From Yersinia frederiksenii ATCC 33641 (GTDB lineage: Bacteria; Pseudomonadota; Gammaproteobacteria; Enterobacterales; Enterobacteriaceae): a stretch of 64,000 bases of DNA. Position numbers and translations under genes: made by a program. Positions 8,109 through 17,716 of this stretch are shown here, piece after piece (positions within the stretch are counted from its first letter, which is position 1; each line of letters starts with the position of its first letter). The stretch is from the NCBI RefSeq assembly GCF_000754805.1, contig NZ_KN150731.1:886492-950491 (forward strand), read 5' to 3'. The notes under the pieces were generated by a model. That model searched no databases and was not told the origin of the DNA. It worked only from the letters and a program-made list of their open reading frames with translations.

Positions 8109-11100
8109 TTAGAAAGTGTAAGCGACACCCAGATTAATGGTCATTGGGGTCTCAACTTTTTTGCCTTTCGATAACATCACTTCAGAGTTGACCGACAGGT
8201 TGTTCGTCAGGTTGACATTGATACCAACACCGGCGTTAGTGCGTGAACCTTTCTGGCTATTATCAAATTTCTCGTTATTAATTATCACGTCGTTACGTGC
8301 GCTAATGTCATGAGCATAAGATAAAGCGCCATAAGGTGCGATTGAAACACCATTATTCAACACAAAACGATAACCGGTATTCACACCAATGATACCGCTG
8401 GTGGTACGTGAACCCTGGTTTTCAATTTCCATACCGTTAGACAGTTGCTGTTTGCTTTTACCGGAAGTAAAGCTGCTCAGGCCAACATAAGGAGAAACAT
8501 ACATGGCATCAACATTGATATGTTTACCGGTTTTAACCGCCAGACCTAGGCCTGAGAAGTTAGTTGCGCCGCTCGCGTTGTTGCCTTTCGATGTGACGCT
8601 AAGGTTCTGTTTAAACTGGTTAGTTTTCAACACAGTGTTAAAGTAGTAACCGCTGTTTGCCAAATATTGGGCATAAGCACCCAGAGAATTACTTTCTACG
8701 CTGCCACTGCTTTGGTAGTCGGATTTAATGCTTGAGCTACTGCGGCTCGCGAAACCACCAATACTCAAGACAGCATCACCCAGTTCAATGGCTTTATCAC
8801 CACCCAAAGTCGCGCCGTTGAGCTTCTGGTCGAAATTAGCAGCAGAACCTTTAACCTGATAGTTGTTGTTCAGGTAATTAACCCAAACGCCACTTTCATT
8901 CGCCACAGAACGTTGTGCGTCAAGGCGGTTCTGAATTGAACTTAACTCGGCATCAAAGATAACGGGGGTGGTATTCGCAATGGCCAAAGCTCCGGAAGTA
9001 CTTGGTGTCAGTACAGTTTTATCGGCAACTAGCTTAAAGCCACCGTTACCATCACTGACCAGATTGTGCTGATAGTTACCCAGATCTACCGGTCCATTAG
9101 CCAGTCTCAAGTTAGTGTTATTCTTCCCTTTGATGTTCATGACATCCAGGTTGGTTGGCGCAACACCACTATTGTTAATCTGAATATCGAATGTACCCTC
9201 AGCATCGCCAATGACGTTGAGTGGTGCGCCAGCATGATTATTCAGTGCTGAACCTAAATTAAAGCTCCCGTTACCTGCCAGTGATGCCATGGTTAATTGA
9301 GCATTAGATTGGCTCATGTCAATGTTACCACCACTCAGCTTCACATCTTTAAAGGCGAACTGTGCTGGCGGGTTATTGTTAGCCGAGCGAGCAGAACGTG
9401 CGAAACGTGCGGCGGCTTGTGCTGGAGTCCCCAATACCATGTTACCGGCTAAGTTTAGGTCTGCACTGTCGGTGGTTGCGCCATTATGGATAGTGATAAT
9501 GCTGTCTTTAGCTGAGTCAATCGAGCCACTGACATTGGCAGTATCAGTAAACGTCGTCACGCCGCCGTTCAGGGTGGTATCGCCAGTTAATATACCGGCA
9601 ATCAATGCATCACCGTTTTCAACCACCAATTTATGTGCCTGAGCGCGCGCCATCAGGTTAAATTTACCTTTTTTCACCTGGGTATCATTGGCTGTTGCAC
9701 CGGCCTGAATATCAAATACACCACCATCAATAATTGTACCGCTGGTTTTTGCCTCATCAACTAGGGTGAATACACCACCATTCACGGTAGTATTATTAGC
9801 GCTGGCATCTTTAATCAGCTTGAAATCACCACTGTTAAGCACGGTATTTGTTGCTGTTGCACCGGCCTGAATATCAAATACGCCGCCATCAATGATGGTG
9901 TTATCTGCGCTGCCTTCCAGTGTGAATGTGCCACCCGCGACAGTGGTATTGGTGGCTTTTGCCTTGGCTAAAACCGTGAAAGTACTATCACTACCAATGT
10001 AGGTATCTTTTGTTTCAGCGTCGGCTTGCAGGGTAAATGTGGAACCCTCAAAGAGTTTGGTGCCATCCGCCTTAGCGCCTGCTTTCAGTTCCAGTTTGGC
10101 AGTATGTAATGTTGTATTAGTCGCTTTGGCACCATTTTCGATGTCGAATGTAGCTCCATCATATACATTGGTGTTCTTAGCCTCGGCTCCACTCTTAAGA
10201 GTCAGAAGCGCGTCGTCATGTGAAAGATAAGTCTCATTGATGTTGGCACCGTCCTCAACGGTCATTGTGCCATTAAGTACGTAGGATACATTGGCGCTAG
10301 AACCACTCTCAAGGGTAAATTCCCCACCGTTATTGACTTCGGTTCCTATGGTTTTAGCGTTGTCTTTGAGTGTGAAGTGAGCACCAGCGCCTACTTTGGT
10401 GCTATTAGCCACTGCATCCTTAGCCAATTCCAGATTGGCATCAACCAGCTTGGTGTGTTCCGCTGCGGCACCCGCATCGATAGTGAATGTGCCACCATCA
10501 ATAGAGGTATTAAAGGCCTTAGCCCCGCTTTCCAGTTTGATTGTGCCTTTTTCGCTGTGCAGGTGATGAATTTCTGCATATTCATCAACTGTTACTTGGC
10601 CACCTTCAGCGACTGTTGCATTGTAGGATTTAGCGATGTTGATGACTTCTTTTGTGCCTGAAGTCTCGGGTATTTTGTTCCCTTTTAGTGCCAGCGCACC
10701 TTCTTTACCCACAACAGTATTGGTATCAGTACCGCCGTTGTTGTTCAGTGAGCCTTTGGTGATGACAGTGGCATGGGCTAAGGCACCGACTGCCAGATTT
10801 ACGTTGCCACCTTCAGTAATAACACTGTTAACGATAGTGCCTTTCTTAGCCACATTCTGTTTGCCACCTACGACTTTGGTATCTACGGCAACAGCACCAG
10901 AATCAACTGTTTGTGTTTTTGATATGGCAATAGTTTGCTCAAAAGCGGGCACATCAACAGTTGCATCAGCCAATGGGTTTAGCTTAGCCACGGCATCTTT
11001 AGCACTGTCAAATTCTTGAATTTTATCTTGCAGTGCAGTTTTAGTTTCAGTTTGGATCTTTTCTGCTTTTTCAAATGCATCTTGTTGTGCTTGAGTGGCT

Positions 11101-12209
11101 TTTTCGGCGGCTTGGAATGCGGTTGCAGTCTTGGTCACTAATTCGGTAGCTTCTTTAGCATCTTCGATCGCTTTTAGGGCAGCTTTAGCTTCGGTTTTTT
11201 TACCTAGTTTGTTGTTCTTAATCTCGTCATTTAGCTTTGTTTCGATATCGCTATCAGTAGCAGCCCAATTCCCATCTACATCTTTAATCGCAGCGTCATC
11301 TTTGCCGGTAAGGTCATTTAATGCATTGTCAGCTTCCTCTTTTGCTTTTTTAGCTTTATCTTCTTCTTTCGTAAGCTTATCTAATTCACCTTGAGATTCG
11401 GTCTTGGTTTTTTCTGCTGCTTCATCTGCGGCTTGTGCTTGCTCTTTAGCCAGTTTAGCCACGGTCTCTGCATTAATTTTTTGATACTTATCTTGTACAT
11501 TTTGCTGCAGCTTTTCCGCTTGTTCAGCGGTGAGTACGTTTTGAGTGACAAAATCTTGGAACTTGTCGAGCATACTCAACTCAGCTTGTTGCTGTTGCGT
11601 GATGTTCTCAATTTTTTGGGTGATTTCTGTCGATAATATTGAGTCATCGTTTTTTAGCTTAGCCTCTACCAGTGACTGAATTTCTTTAGCAGTGAATTGG
11701 CCAGCCTCAGGAAGTGAGCTGATAGTGTGAGTGACAGTGTCTTCCAGTTTTTTATTAAGAGCATCCAGATTGTTTGTAGTCGGGTTATTGGCATAAGCAA
11801 CTTTGGCTTCAAGGAATTGAATCTTTTTGTCAGCAGACGCTTTAAATTTAGCTAACTCTACTTCGGCTTGCTTTCTTTCAACATGCCCTAGCGAATCAAT
11901 CTGCTTTTGAATATCTACTAACGTTTTTTGGTGGCTTTTTTGCATTTCGGCAAGATCGTTGGCAATCGCAGCCTTCATTTCTTCGGTAATCTTTTTACCA
12001 GCAGGGAACATAGATTCCAGAATGCTATCAGGTTTGTTCTTACTATTAGTGGTCAGAGCGTCATTAGTTATTAGAAAACTACCGCCATTCGCGAGGCGAT
12101 GAAAATCACCAGTTGGTACGGTGGCAGCCATTGCCCCACCAGAGACCAGTGACGAGATAAGAATCGATAATGGTAATAAACGCGTATTTAATGTGTTGCG
12201 GTGATTCAT
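8109..12209 (-). CDS. Large type Va autotransporter, helical N-terminus plus AIDA-like repeat passenger
   Basis: A 1366-residue exported protein. Residues 1-29 are a signal peptide ending AMA. Residues 30 to about 430 are rich in Lys, Glu, Ala and Gln and should be long helices or coiled coil (AEQAEKLQQ, EEDKAKKAKEEADNAL). Residues from about 440 to 930 are some 20 beta-helix repeats of the form GGTFTI..GA.A.NT, like AIDA-I/pertactin passengers. The pertactin-type stabilising segment follows, then a C-terminal beta barrel of about 260 residues ending AYTF. It should be an outer-membrane adhesin or surface protein. I do not assign a Yersinia Yap name. The start has AGGA 11 bases upstream. It is a monocistronic insertion between sseB and yfhM. 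Confidence 0.9.
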   Translation of the reverse strand: MNHRNTLNTRLLPLSILISSLVSGGAMAATVPTGDFHRLANGGSFLITNDALTTNSKNKPDSILESMFPAGKKITEEMKAAIANDLAEMQKSHQKTLVDIQKQIDSLGHVERKQAEVELAKFKASADKKIQFLEAKVAYANNPTTNNLDALNKKLEDTVTHTISSLPEAGQFTAKEIQSLVEAKLKNDDSILSTEITQKIENITQQQQAELSMLDKFQDFVTQNVLTAEQAEKLQQNVQDKYQKINAETVAKLAKEQAQAADEAAEKTKTESQGELDKLTKEEDKAKKAKEEADNALNDLTGKDDAAIKDVDGNWAATDSDIETKLNDEIKNNKLGKKTEAKAALKAIEDAKEATELVTKTATAFQAAEKATQAQQDAFEKAEKIQTETKTALQDKIQEFDSAKDAVAKLNPLADATVDVPAFEQTIAISKTQTVDSGAVAVDTKVVGGKQNVAKKGTIVNSVITEGGNVNLAVGALAHATVITKGSLNNNGGTDTNTVVGKEGALALKGNKIPETSGTKEVINIAKSYNATVAEGGQVTVDEYAEIHHLHSEKGTIKLESGAKAFNTSIDGGTFTIDAGAAAEHTKLVDANLELAKDAVANSTKVGAGAHFTLKDNAKTIGTEVNNGGEFTLESGSSANVSYVLNGTMTVEDGANINETYLSHDDALLTLKSGAEAKNTNVYDGATFDIENGAKATNTTLHTAKLELKAGAKADGTKLFEGSTFTLQADAETKDTYIGSDSTFTVLAKAKATNTTVAGGTFTLEGSADNTIIDGGVFDIQAGATATNTVLNSGDFKLIKDASANNTTVNGGVFTLVDEAKTSGTIIDGGVFDIQAGATANDTQVKKGKFNLMARAQAHKLVVENGDALIAGILTGDTTLNGGVTTFTDTANVSGSIDSAKDSIITIHNGATTDSADLNLAGNMVLGTPAQAAARFARSARSANNNPPAQFAFKDVKLSGGNIDMSQSNAQLTMASLAGNGSFNLGSALNNHAGAPLNVIGDAEGTFDIQINNSGVAPTNLDVMNIKGKNNTNLRLANGPVDLGNYQHNLVSDGNGGFKLVADKTVLTPSTSGALAIANTTPVIFDAELSSIQNRLDAQRSVANESGVWVNYLNNNYQVKGSAANFDQKLNGATLGGDKAIELGDAVLSIGGFASRSSSSIKSDYQSSGSVESNSLGAYAQYLANSGYYFNTVLKTNQFKQNLSVTSKGNNASGATNFSGLGLAVKTGKHINVDAMYVSPYVGLSSFTSGKSKQQLSNGMEIENQGSRTTSGIIGVNTGYRFVLNNGVSIAPYGALSYAHDISARNDVIINNEKFDNSQKGSRTNAGVGINVNLTNNLSVNSEVMLSKGKKVETPMTINLGVAYTF
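9691..9881. repeat. Near-identical direct repeat in the autotransporter passenger
   Basis: The same 29 bases occur at 9691-9719 and 9853-9881, 162 bases (54 codons) apart and in frame. The similarity continues for another 20 or so bases. Both encode the passenger segment IIDGGVFDIQAGATA on the minus strand. This looks like a recent internal duplication of beta-helix rungs. Confidence 0.85.
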
Positions 12210-12585
12210 TGTTTTATAAATCCTATTTATAGATGAAATCCACGAAATAAATCCGTGAGGTAATTAATAACGAGATATTTTCCGTGAAATATAGTGAAGT
12301 TATTGGAGGGTTGCTATTTATTAAAATATTAAGTTAAAATTTTTATATTAATTTTATTTTGTCTTTTATTTATATGCTTATGTTCATATTTATATCATTG
12401 TTTTAAAACAATTTATTTTTATTGATTACTGTCTTTCTTGTTTTTCAAATAATTAAATTAAACTTTTTAAAAAAACATTAAATATTAATTTGTGTATTTT
12501 CAGTGTTATTTTCAACCAAGTGGTGATTGCTTTTTTGACGAGAATATTCCTAATAAGTCGCTCTCTATATTCCCCTTCAGACGAA
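12210..12585. other. A+T-rich divergent intergenic region
   Basis: About 380 bases between the divergent autotransporter and yfhM starts. The stretch 12300-12540 is extremely A+T-rich, with many runs of A and T, the kind of DNA that H-NS tends to bind. No reading frame with coding character was seen. The autotransporter promoter should lie here, but I cannot place it. Confidence 0.5.
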
Positions 12586-12594
12586 TGCTATAAT
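12586..12594 (+). promoter_or_regulatory. Extended -10 promoter of yfhM
   Basis: TGCTATAAT is a full extended -10 element (TGn plus TATAAT at 12589-12594). It would start transcription near 12601, about 19 bases before the chosen ATG. The -35 region is poor, as is common for extended -10 promoters. Confidence 0.6.
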
Positions 12595-12619
12595 CTTGCC
12601 ATCAACCAGGGAGCAAGAT

Positions 12620-15600
12620 ATGAATCACAATGGTTTGCATCGGTTAATGTCGAAAATGAAAGGGGGCCAGGCGGCCCTTTTGGTCAGTGCTGTATTGCTA
12701 TTGGCGGCCTGTGATGACAGCAGCAATAATAAGGATGCTGTCGCGCAAACTGCTCCGGTCACTACACAGACCCGTGAACCCGCCAGTCACACCGCGAGCA
12801 GTAAAACCAATGATGCTGCCGCGCTGGCTGAGTTGGCGAAACGCCATGCCGGTCAGCCCCTCACTTTGCTTGATGCCTCTGAATTACAACTTGATGGTGC
12901 CAGCGCCATGGTTCTGACTTTTTCGCAACCATTGGCCCCCGATCAAGACTTCTCCTCTCTGGTACATCTGGTTGATACCGTCAGCGGTAAAATTGACGGT
13001 GCCTGGGAGCTGTCTGACAACATGATGGAGTTGCGTCTACGCCATCTTAAGCCTGAGCGTAAATTGCTGCTTACCGTCGATAGCCAGTTGAAAGGCGTCG
13101 GCGGTGCTCAGCTTGGTGAACAGCAGCAGCAACAAATCACCACCCGTGATATCAAACCGAGTGTTGGTTTTGCCAGTAAGGGGTCTTTATTGCCGGGCAA
13201 ACTGGCGCAGGGCTTACCGGTGATGGCTCTCAATGTTGATAACGTTGATGTTAACTTCTTCCGCATTAAACAAAGCAGCTTGGCCAACTTTCTCGCTAAT
13301 TGGCAGTACCGCAGTGCGCTGTCTAACTGGGAGTCGGACGAATTTCTGAAAATGGCCGATTTAGTCTATACCGGCCGTTTTGACCTCAATCCCGCGGCGA
13401 ATACCCGCGAAAAACTGTTACTGCCGTTAGCGGATATCAAACCGTTGCAAGAGTCCGGCGTCTATCTGGCCGTGATGCAACAAGCTGGGCGTTACAATTA
13501 CACTAATGCCGCGACCTTATTTACCCTGAGTGATATTGGTGTTTCGTTGCACAGCTACCATAACCGTATGGATGTGTTTGCTCAGGCATTAGCCGGTGGT
13601 GCAGCTTTAAAAGGGGTTTCGTTGCAATTGCTGGATGAAAAAGGCCAGGTGTTGGTTCAGACGGAAACCGACGGGCAGGGTCATGCGCAACTGGAAAAAA
13701 ACAGCAAAGCGAAATTGCTGCTAGCTTCGCAAAATGGGCAGACTAGCCTGATTGACCTTAATTCACCGGCACTGGATCTGGCCGAGTTTGATATTGCCGG
13801 GCCAGAAGGTTTCCAGAAGCAATTCTTTGTGTTTGGTCCGCGTGACCTGTATCGCCCCGGCGAGACGTTAATTGTCAATGGGTTACTGCGTGATGCCGAT
13901 GGTAAAACCCTCGCCAGCCAACCGGTCAAAGTGGATATCCTCAAACCTGACAATCAGGTGGTACGCAGCTTTGTTTGGCAGCCGCAAGATGGCCTATATC
14001 AATACCAATATGCGATTCCTGAAAGTGGCCCTACCGGTGAGTGGTCACTGCGTCTGGATCTCGGTGACAACCAACCGCGCTTATACAAATTTAAAGTAGA
14101 AGATTTCCTACCAGAGCGCATGGCATTGGATATCACCACCAGCAAAGAGCCGATTGCCACTGACAGCGAAGCCAGCTTTGCGGTCACCGGCCGCTATTTA
14201 TATGGTGCCCCGGCTTCGGGTAACCGTCTGCAAGGTCAACTATTCCTACGCCCACTGCGCGAAGCGGTGGCGGCACTTCCCGGCTTTGAATTTGGTTCAA
14301 TTAATGAAGAGAATCTCTCGCGTACTCTGGATGAGTTTGATACCACGCTGGACAGCGACGGGGAAACTGATATCGCCGTTGATAACAGTTGGCAAGAGGC
14401 AAAATCACCACTGAAATTGATTTTACAGGCCAGTTTGTTGGAGTCCGGCGGGCGGCCTGTTACGCGCCGTGCTGAGCAGGCATTATGGCCAGCCGAGGCA
14501 CTGGCAGGCATTCGGCCTCTATTCAACAAGCAGCAAGTTTATGATTATCGTAGTGACAGCTATAAATCGCAGGCTATGGTCGATCAAGATACCCAAGCTG
14601 ATTTTGAAATTGTGTATGCCAATGCTGACGGTGAAAAACTGGCGGCAAACGGCTTAAAAGTGAAGCTGGTTCGTGAGCGCCGCGATTATTACTGGCAGTG
14701 GTCAGAAAGTGATGGTTGGCAGTCACTGTTTGATAAAAAGGATCTGACGCTGGCCGAACAGTCAGTGGATATTCCGGCTAATGGCAGTGTCAAAGTTAGC
14801 TTCCCGGTCGAGTGGGGCGCTTATCGCATTGAGGTAAGCAATCCAGATAACTCACTGGTCAGTAGTTCCCGCTTCTGGGCTGGTTATAGCTGGCAGGATA
14901 ATACGGCGGGTAGCGGTGCGGTTCGGCCAGATCAGGTCAAACTAACACTGGATAAACCGGCTTATCGGCCGGGCGAAAAAGTTAAATTACACATTGAAGC
15001 ACCAGCAGCCGGTAACGGCTATTTGCTGGTGGAGTCCAGTGATGGCCCATTGTGGTGGCAGGAAGTAACCATTCCGGCAGGCGGCACTGAGGTTGACGTG
15101 CCGATTAACACCGATTGGAATCGCCATGATTTATATCTTAGTGCGACAGTGATTCGCCCCGGTGATAAATCTCAGCAAGCCACACCAAAACGCGCGATTG
15201 GTTTGCTGCATCTGCCGCTAGTTGATGAGACCCGCAAACTGGCACTGCAATTGGAAGCACCAGCCCGCGTTCGCCCTAACCAAACCTTAACGGTAAAAGT
15301 GAAAGCCAGCCGTACTGGCGCGCCGTTACCGCAAAAAGTGCAAGTGTTGCTGTCAGCCGTCGACAGTGGGATTTTGAATATCACGGATTACGCCACGCCA
15401 GACCCTTATGACGCTTTCTTTGGTCGCAAGCGCTACAGTGTCGATCAATATGATGTTTACGGACAATTGATTGAAGGGCAAGGGCGTTTGGCCAGCTTGC
15501 GCTTTGGTGGTGATGGTGATGACGAAGATGCGCTGTCTCGAGGGGGTAAAAAACCCATTACTGAAGTCACTATTGTGGCGCAGCAAGCTCAGCCAGTGAC

Positions 15601-17656
15601 GTTAAATGCTCAGGGCGAGGGGGTGATTGAACTGGCTATCCCTGACTTTAATGGTGAATTGCGCCTGATGGCACAAGCCTGGAGTGATGAAGATTTCGGC
15701 AAAGCGGAGTCAAAAGTGGTGGTCGCGGCCCCACTGATTGCACAGTTGGCAACCCCGCGTTTTCTGGCGGGCGGAGATAGCACCCAACTGGCATTGGACT
15801 TGAGCAATCTGTCCGGCCAACCACAAACACTGTCACTCAACTGGGCGGCGAGTAACTTATTGGCATTAACCGGCGCGCAAACTCAGTCTATCTCTCTGGC
15901 AACGGGCGAGCGCAAAACCGTGCTGATTCCGGTGCGGGCTTTGAATGGTTTTGGTCAGGGTGATATTGGGTTGACCATCACCGGCATGGTATTGCCGGAT
16001 GAAAAATTGGCAGATTATCAGCATCATTGGAAAATCGGCGTTCGACCGGCTTATCCGGCTCAGACCCGCCATTTTGCGAATGTATTGCACAGTGGCGATA
16101 GCTGGAGCCTACCGGCAGAGGCCATTGAAGGGCTAGCCCCTGAAACGCTGCAAGGTCAGTTGTTAATTACCAGCCGTCCACCGCTGAATCTGGCTCGTTA
16201 TATCACTGAATTGTATGCCTATCCTTATGGCTGTCTGGAACAGACGGTGAGCGGGCTCTATCCTTCTTTGTATAGCAATAATGCACAACTGACCGCACTG
16301 GGTATCAAAGCGGACAGTGATGAAAAACGGCGTAAAAGCATTGATGTCGGCATTGAGCATCTGCTCAGTATGCAACGTCATAACGGCGGTTTTGGCTTGT
16401 GGAGTAATGACAGCCCGGAAGAGTTCTGGCTGACAGCTTATGCCACTGATTTCCTTTATCGCGCCAGCCAGCAAGGGTACAGCGTGCCGGTGGCTGCGTT
16501 AACCGCCGCCAATAATCGTTTGCAGCGTTATTTGCAAGATCCGAGTCAGGTACAGATTCGTTACAGTGAACAGACCAACCATACCCGCTTTGCGGTGCAA
16601 GCTTATGCCGGTTTGGTGTTGGCGCAACAGCAGCAGGCATCCTTGGGAGCATTACGTCAATTGTATAGCCGTAGCAATGATGCGCGCTCTGGTTTGCCGT
16701 TGGTGCAACTTGGGGTGGCGCTGAAATTGATGGGGGATATGCCTCGGGCTAAAGAAGCCATTACTCAAGGGCTGAATACTACCCGCAGTGATAAAGATTA
16801 TTGGTTGGAAGATTACGGCAGTGCGCTGCGTGATGACGCGTTGATTTTGGCACTACTAACCGACAATAACCTGTTACCGCAAGCGCGCGATACTCGCCTG
16901 TTGGCGTTATCTAATGCGCTGGTGGGCCGTAGCTACCTGTCTACCCAAGAGAGTAATGCACTGTTCCTGGCTGGACGCACCCTGATGAATGGAGCGGAAG
17001 CGCCTTGGCAGGTAGCGATTGCGCCGCAGGCAGAGCCGATCGCGGATAGCCCGACATTGACTCAGAATACGGCGCTGAATCAAAACTGGTCAGCTCAACA
17101 GTTGGCGGGTGGGATGCAATTACAAAATCGTGGCGATGTGGCCCTGTATAGTCGGCTGGATGTGGTGGGATACCCACTGCAAACGCCCGCGCCATCTAGC
17201 AATAATTTGCATATCAGCCGCAGCTATATTGGGCTTGATGGTAAGCCGTTGAATTTATCAAAGCTGAAAAGCGGGGAGCTGGTTCTGGTGTACTTAGATG
17301 TCTGGGCCGATAAGCGCGTGCCGGATGCTCTGGTGGTTGATTTACTGCCGGCCGGTCTGGAGTTGGAAAACCAGAATTTGGGTGACAGCAGCGCCAGCTT
17401 GGGGGAGAGCGCCAACAGTGTGACGGAGTTATTGCAAGATATGCAGCAATCGGATATCAAGCATCAGGAGTTCCGTGATGATCGCTATGTGGCGGCTGTC
17501 AATGTTGACCCATACCGCCACACCACTTTGCTCTATCTGGCACGTGCGGTGACGCCGGGCATTTATCAAGTCCCGGCTCCGCAGGTAGAATCCATGTATG
17601 TCCCGGATTGGCGGGCGCTGGGGAGTACCGTGCCGCAGCTTGAAGTTTCTAAGTAA
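12620..17656 (+). CDS. yfhM: Bacterial alpha-2-macroglobulin (ECAM), inner-membrane lipoprotein
   Basis: A 1678-residue periplasmic protease trap. The lipoprotein signal ends LLLAAC with lipidated Cys31, followed by Asp at +2, which retains lipoproteins in the inner membrane, as for E. coli ECAM. Macroglobulin domains follow. The thioester motif CLEQ (YGCLEQTVSG) is at about residue 1205, inside the helical thioester domain. The chosen ATG at 12620 has GGAG at 12609-12612; an in-frame start 24 bases earlier lacks this and would put extra residues before the signal. ECAM proteins work with PBP1C, whose gene follows after 60 bases, and are thought to defend the periplasm when peptidoglycan is breached. 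Confidence 0.95.
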   Translation: MNHNGLHRLMSKMKGGQAALLVSAVLLLAACDDSSNNKDAVAQTAPVTTQTREPASHTASSKTNDAAALAELAKRHAGQPLTLLDASELQLDGASAMVLTFSQPLAPDQDFSSLVHLVDTVSGKIDGAWELSDNMMELRLRHLKPERKLLLTVDSQLKGVGGAQLGEQQQQQITTRDIKPSVGFASKGSLLPGKLAQGLPVMALNVDNVDVNFFRIKQSSLANFLANWQYRSALSNWESDEFLKMADLVYTGRFDLNPAANTREKLLLPLADIKPLQESGVYLAVMQQAGRYNYTNAATLFTLSDIGVSLHSYHNRMDVFAQALAGGAALKGVSLQLLDEKGQVLVQTETDGQGHAQLEKNSKAKLLLASQNGQTSLIDLNSPALDLAEFDIAGPEGFQKQFFVFGPRDLYRPGETLIVNGLLRDADGKTLASQPVKVDILKPDNQVVRSFVWQPQDGLYQYQYAIPESGPTGEWSLRLDLGDNQPRLYKFKVEDFLPERMALDITTSKEPIATDSEASFAVTGRYLYGAPASGNRLQGQLFLRPLREAVAALPGFEFGSINEENLSRTLDEFDTTLDSDGETDIAVDNSWQEAKSPLKLILQASLLESGGRPVTRRAEQALWPAEALAGIRPLFNKQQVYDYRSDSYKSQAMVDQDTQADFEIVYANADGEKLAANGLKVKLVRERRDYYWQWSESDGWQSLFDKKDLTLAEQSVDIPANGSVKVSFPVEWGAYRIEVSNPDNSLVSSSRFWAGYSWQDNTAGSGAVRPDQVKLTLDKPAYRPGEKVKLHIEAPAAGNGYLLVESSDGPLWWQEVTIPAGGTEVDVPINTDWNRHDLYLSATVIRPGDKSQQATPKRAIGLLHLPLVDETRKLALQLEAPARVRPNQTLTVKVKASRTGAPLPQKVQVLLSAVDSGILNITDYATPDPYDAFFGRKRYSVDQYDVYGQLIEGQGRLASLRFGGDGDDEDALSRGGKKPITEVTIVAQQAQPVTLNAQGEGVIELAIPDFNGELRLMAQAWSDEDFGKAESKVVVAAPLIAQLATPRFLAGGDSTQLALDLSNLSGQPQTLSLNWAASNLLALTGAQTQSISLATGERKTVLIPVRALNGFGQGDIGLTITGMVLPDEKLADYQHHWKIGVRPAYPAQTRHFANVLHSGDSWSLPAEAIEGLAPETLQGQLLITSRPPLNLARYITELYAYPYGCLEQTVSGLYPSLYSNNAQLTALGIKADSDEKRRKSIDVGIEHLLSMQRHNGGFGLWSNDSPEEFWLTAYATDFLYRASQQGYSVPVAALTAANNRLQRYLQDPSQVQIRYSEQTNHTRFAVQAYAGLVLAQQQQASLGALRQLYSRSNDARSGLPLVQLGVALKLMGDMPRAKEAITQGLNTTRSDKDYWLEDYGSALRDDALILALLTDNNLLPQARDTRLLALSNALVGRSYLSTQESNALFLAGRTLMNGAEAPWQVAIAPQAEPIADSPTLTQNTALNQNWSAQQLAGGMQLQNRGDVALYSRLDVVGYPLQTPAPSSNNLHISRSYIGLDGKPLNLSKLKSGELVLVYLDVWADKRVPDALVVDLLPAGLELENQNLGDSSASLGESANSVTELLQDMQQSDIKHQEFRDDRYVAAVNVDPYRHTTLLYLARAVTPGIYQVPAPQVESMYVPDWRALGSTVPQLEVSK

Positions 17657-17663
17657 ATACTCA

Positions 17664-17703
17664 CTCCCCTTTATGGTTGGCAGTACGCTACTGTAAAGGG
17701 GAG
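17664..17703 (+). promoter_or_regulatory. Hairpin covering the pbpC ribosome-binding site
   Basis: Arms CTCCCCTTTA (17664-17673) and TAAAGGGGAG (17694-17703) pair perfectly. A second stem, CAGTA/TACTG, lies inside the loop. The 3' arm contains most of GGGGAGG, the best ribosome-binding sequence for pbpC. Pairing would hide it, so translation of pbpC may be limited or coupled to ribosomes finishing yfhM. It could also act in processing. Confidence 0.6.
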
Positions 17704-17716
17704 GTGAAAACCATCG

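Noticed and set aside
9600-10500. Regular repeats suggesting a CRISPR array
   Set aside because: The repeats are in frame, diverged and protein-coding (beta-helix rungs), with no constant spacers or cas genes.
9066-11636. Several plus-strand ORFs of 60-127 codons opposite the autotransporter
   Set aside because: They are shadows of the repetitive minus-strand gene, without ribosome-binding sites or protein-like patterns.
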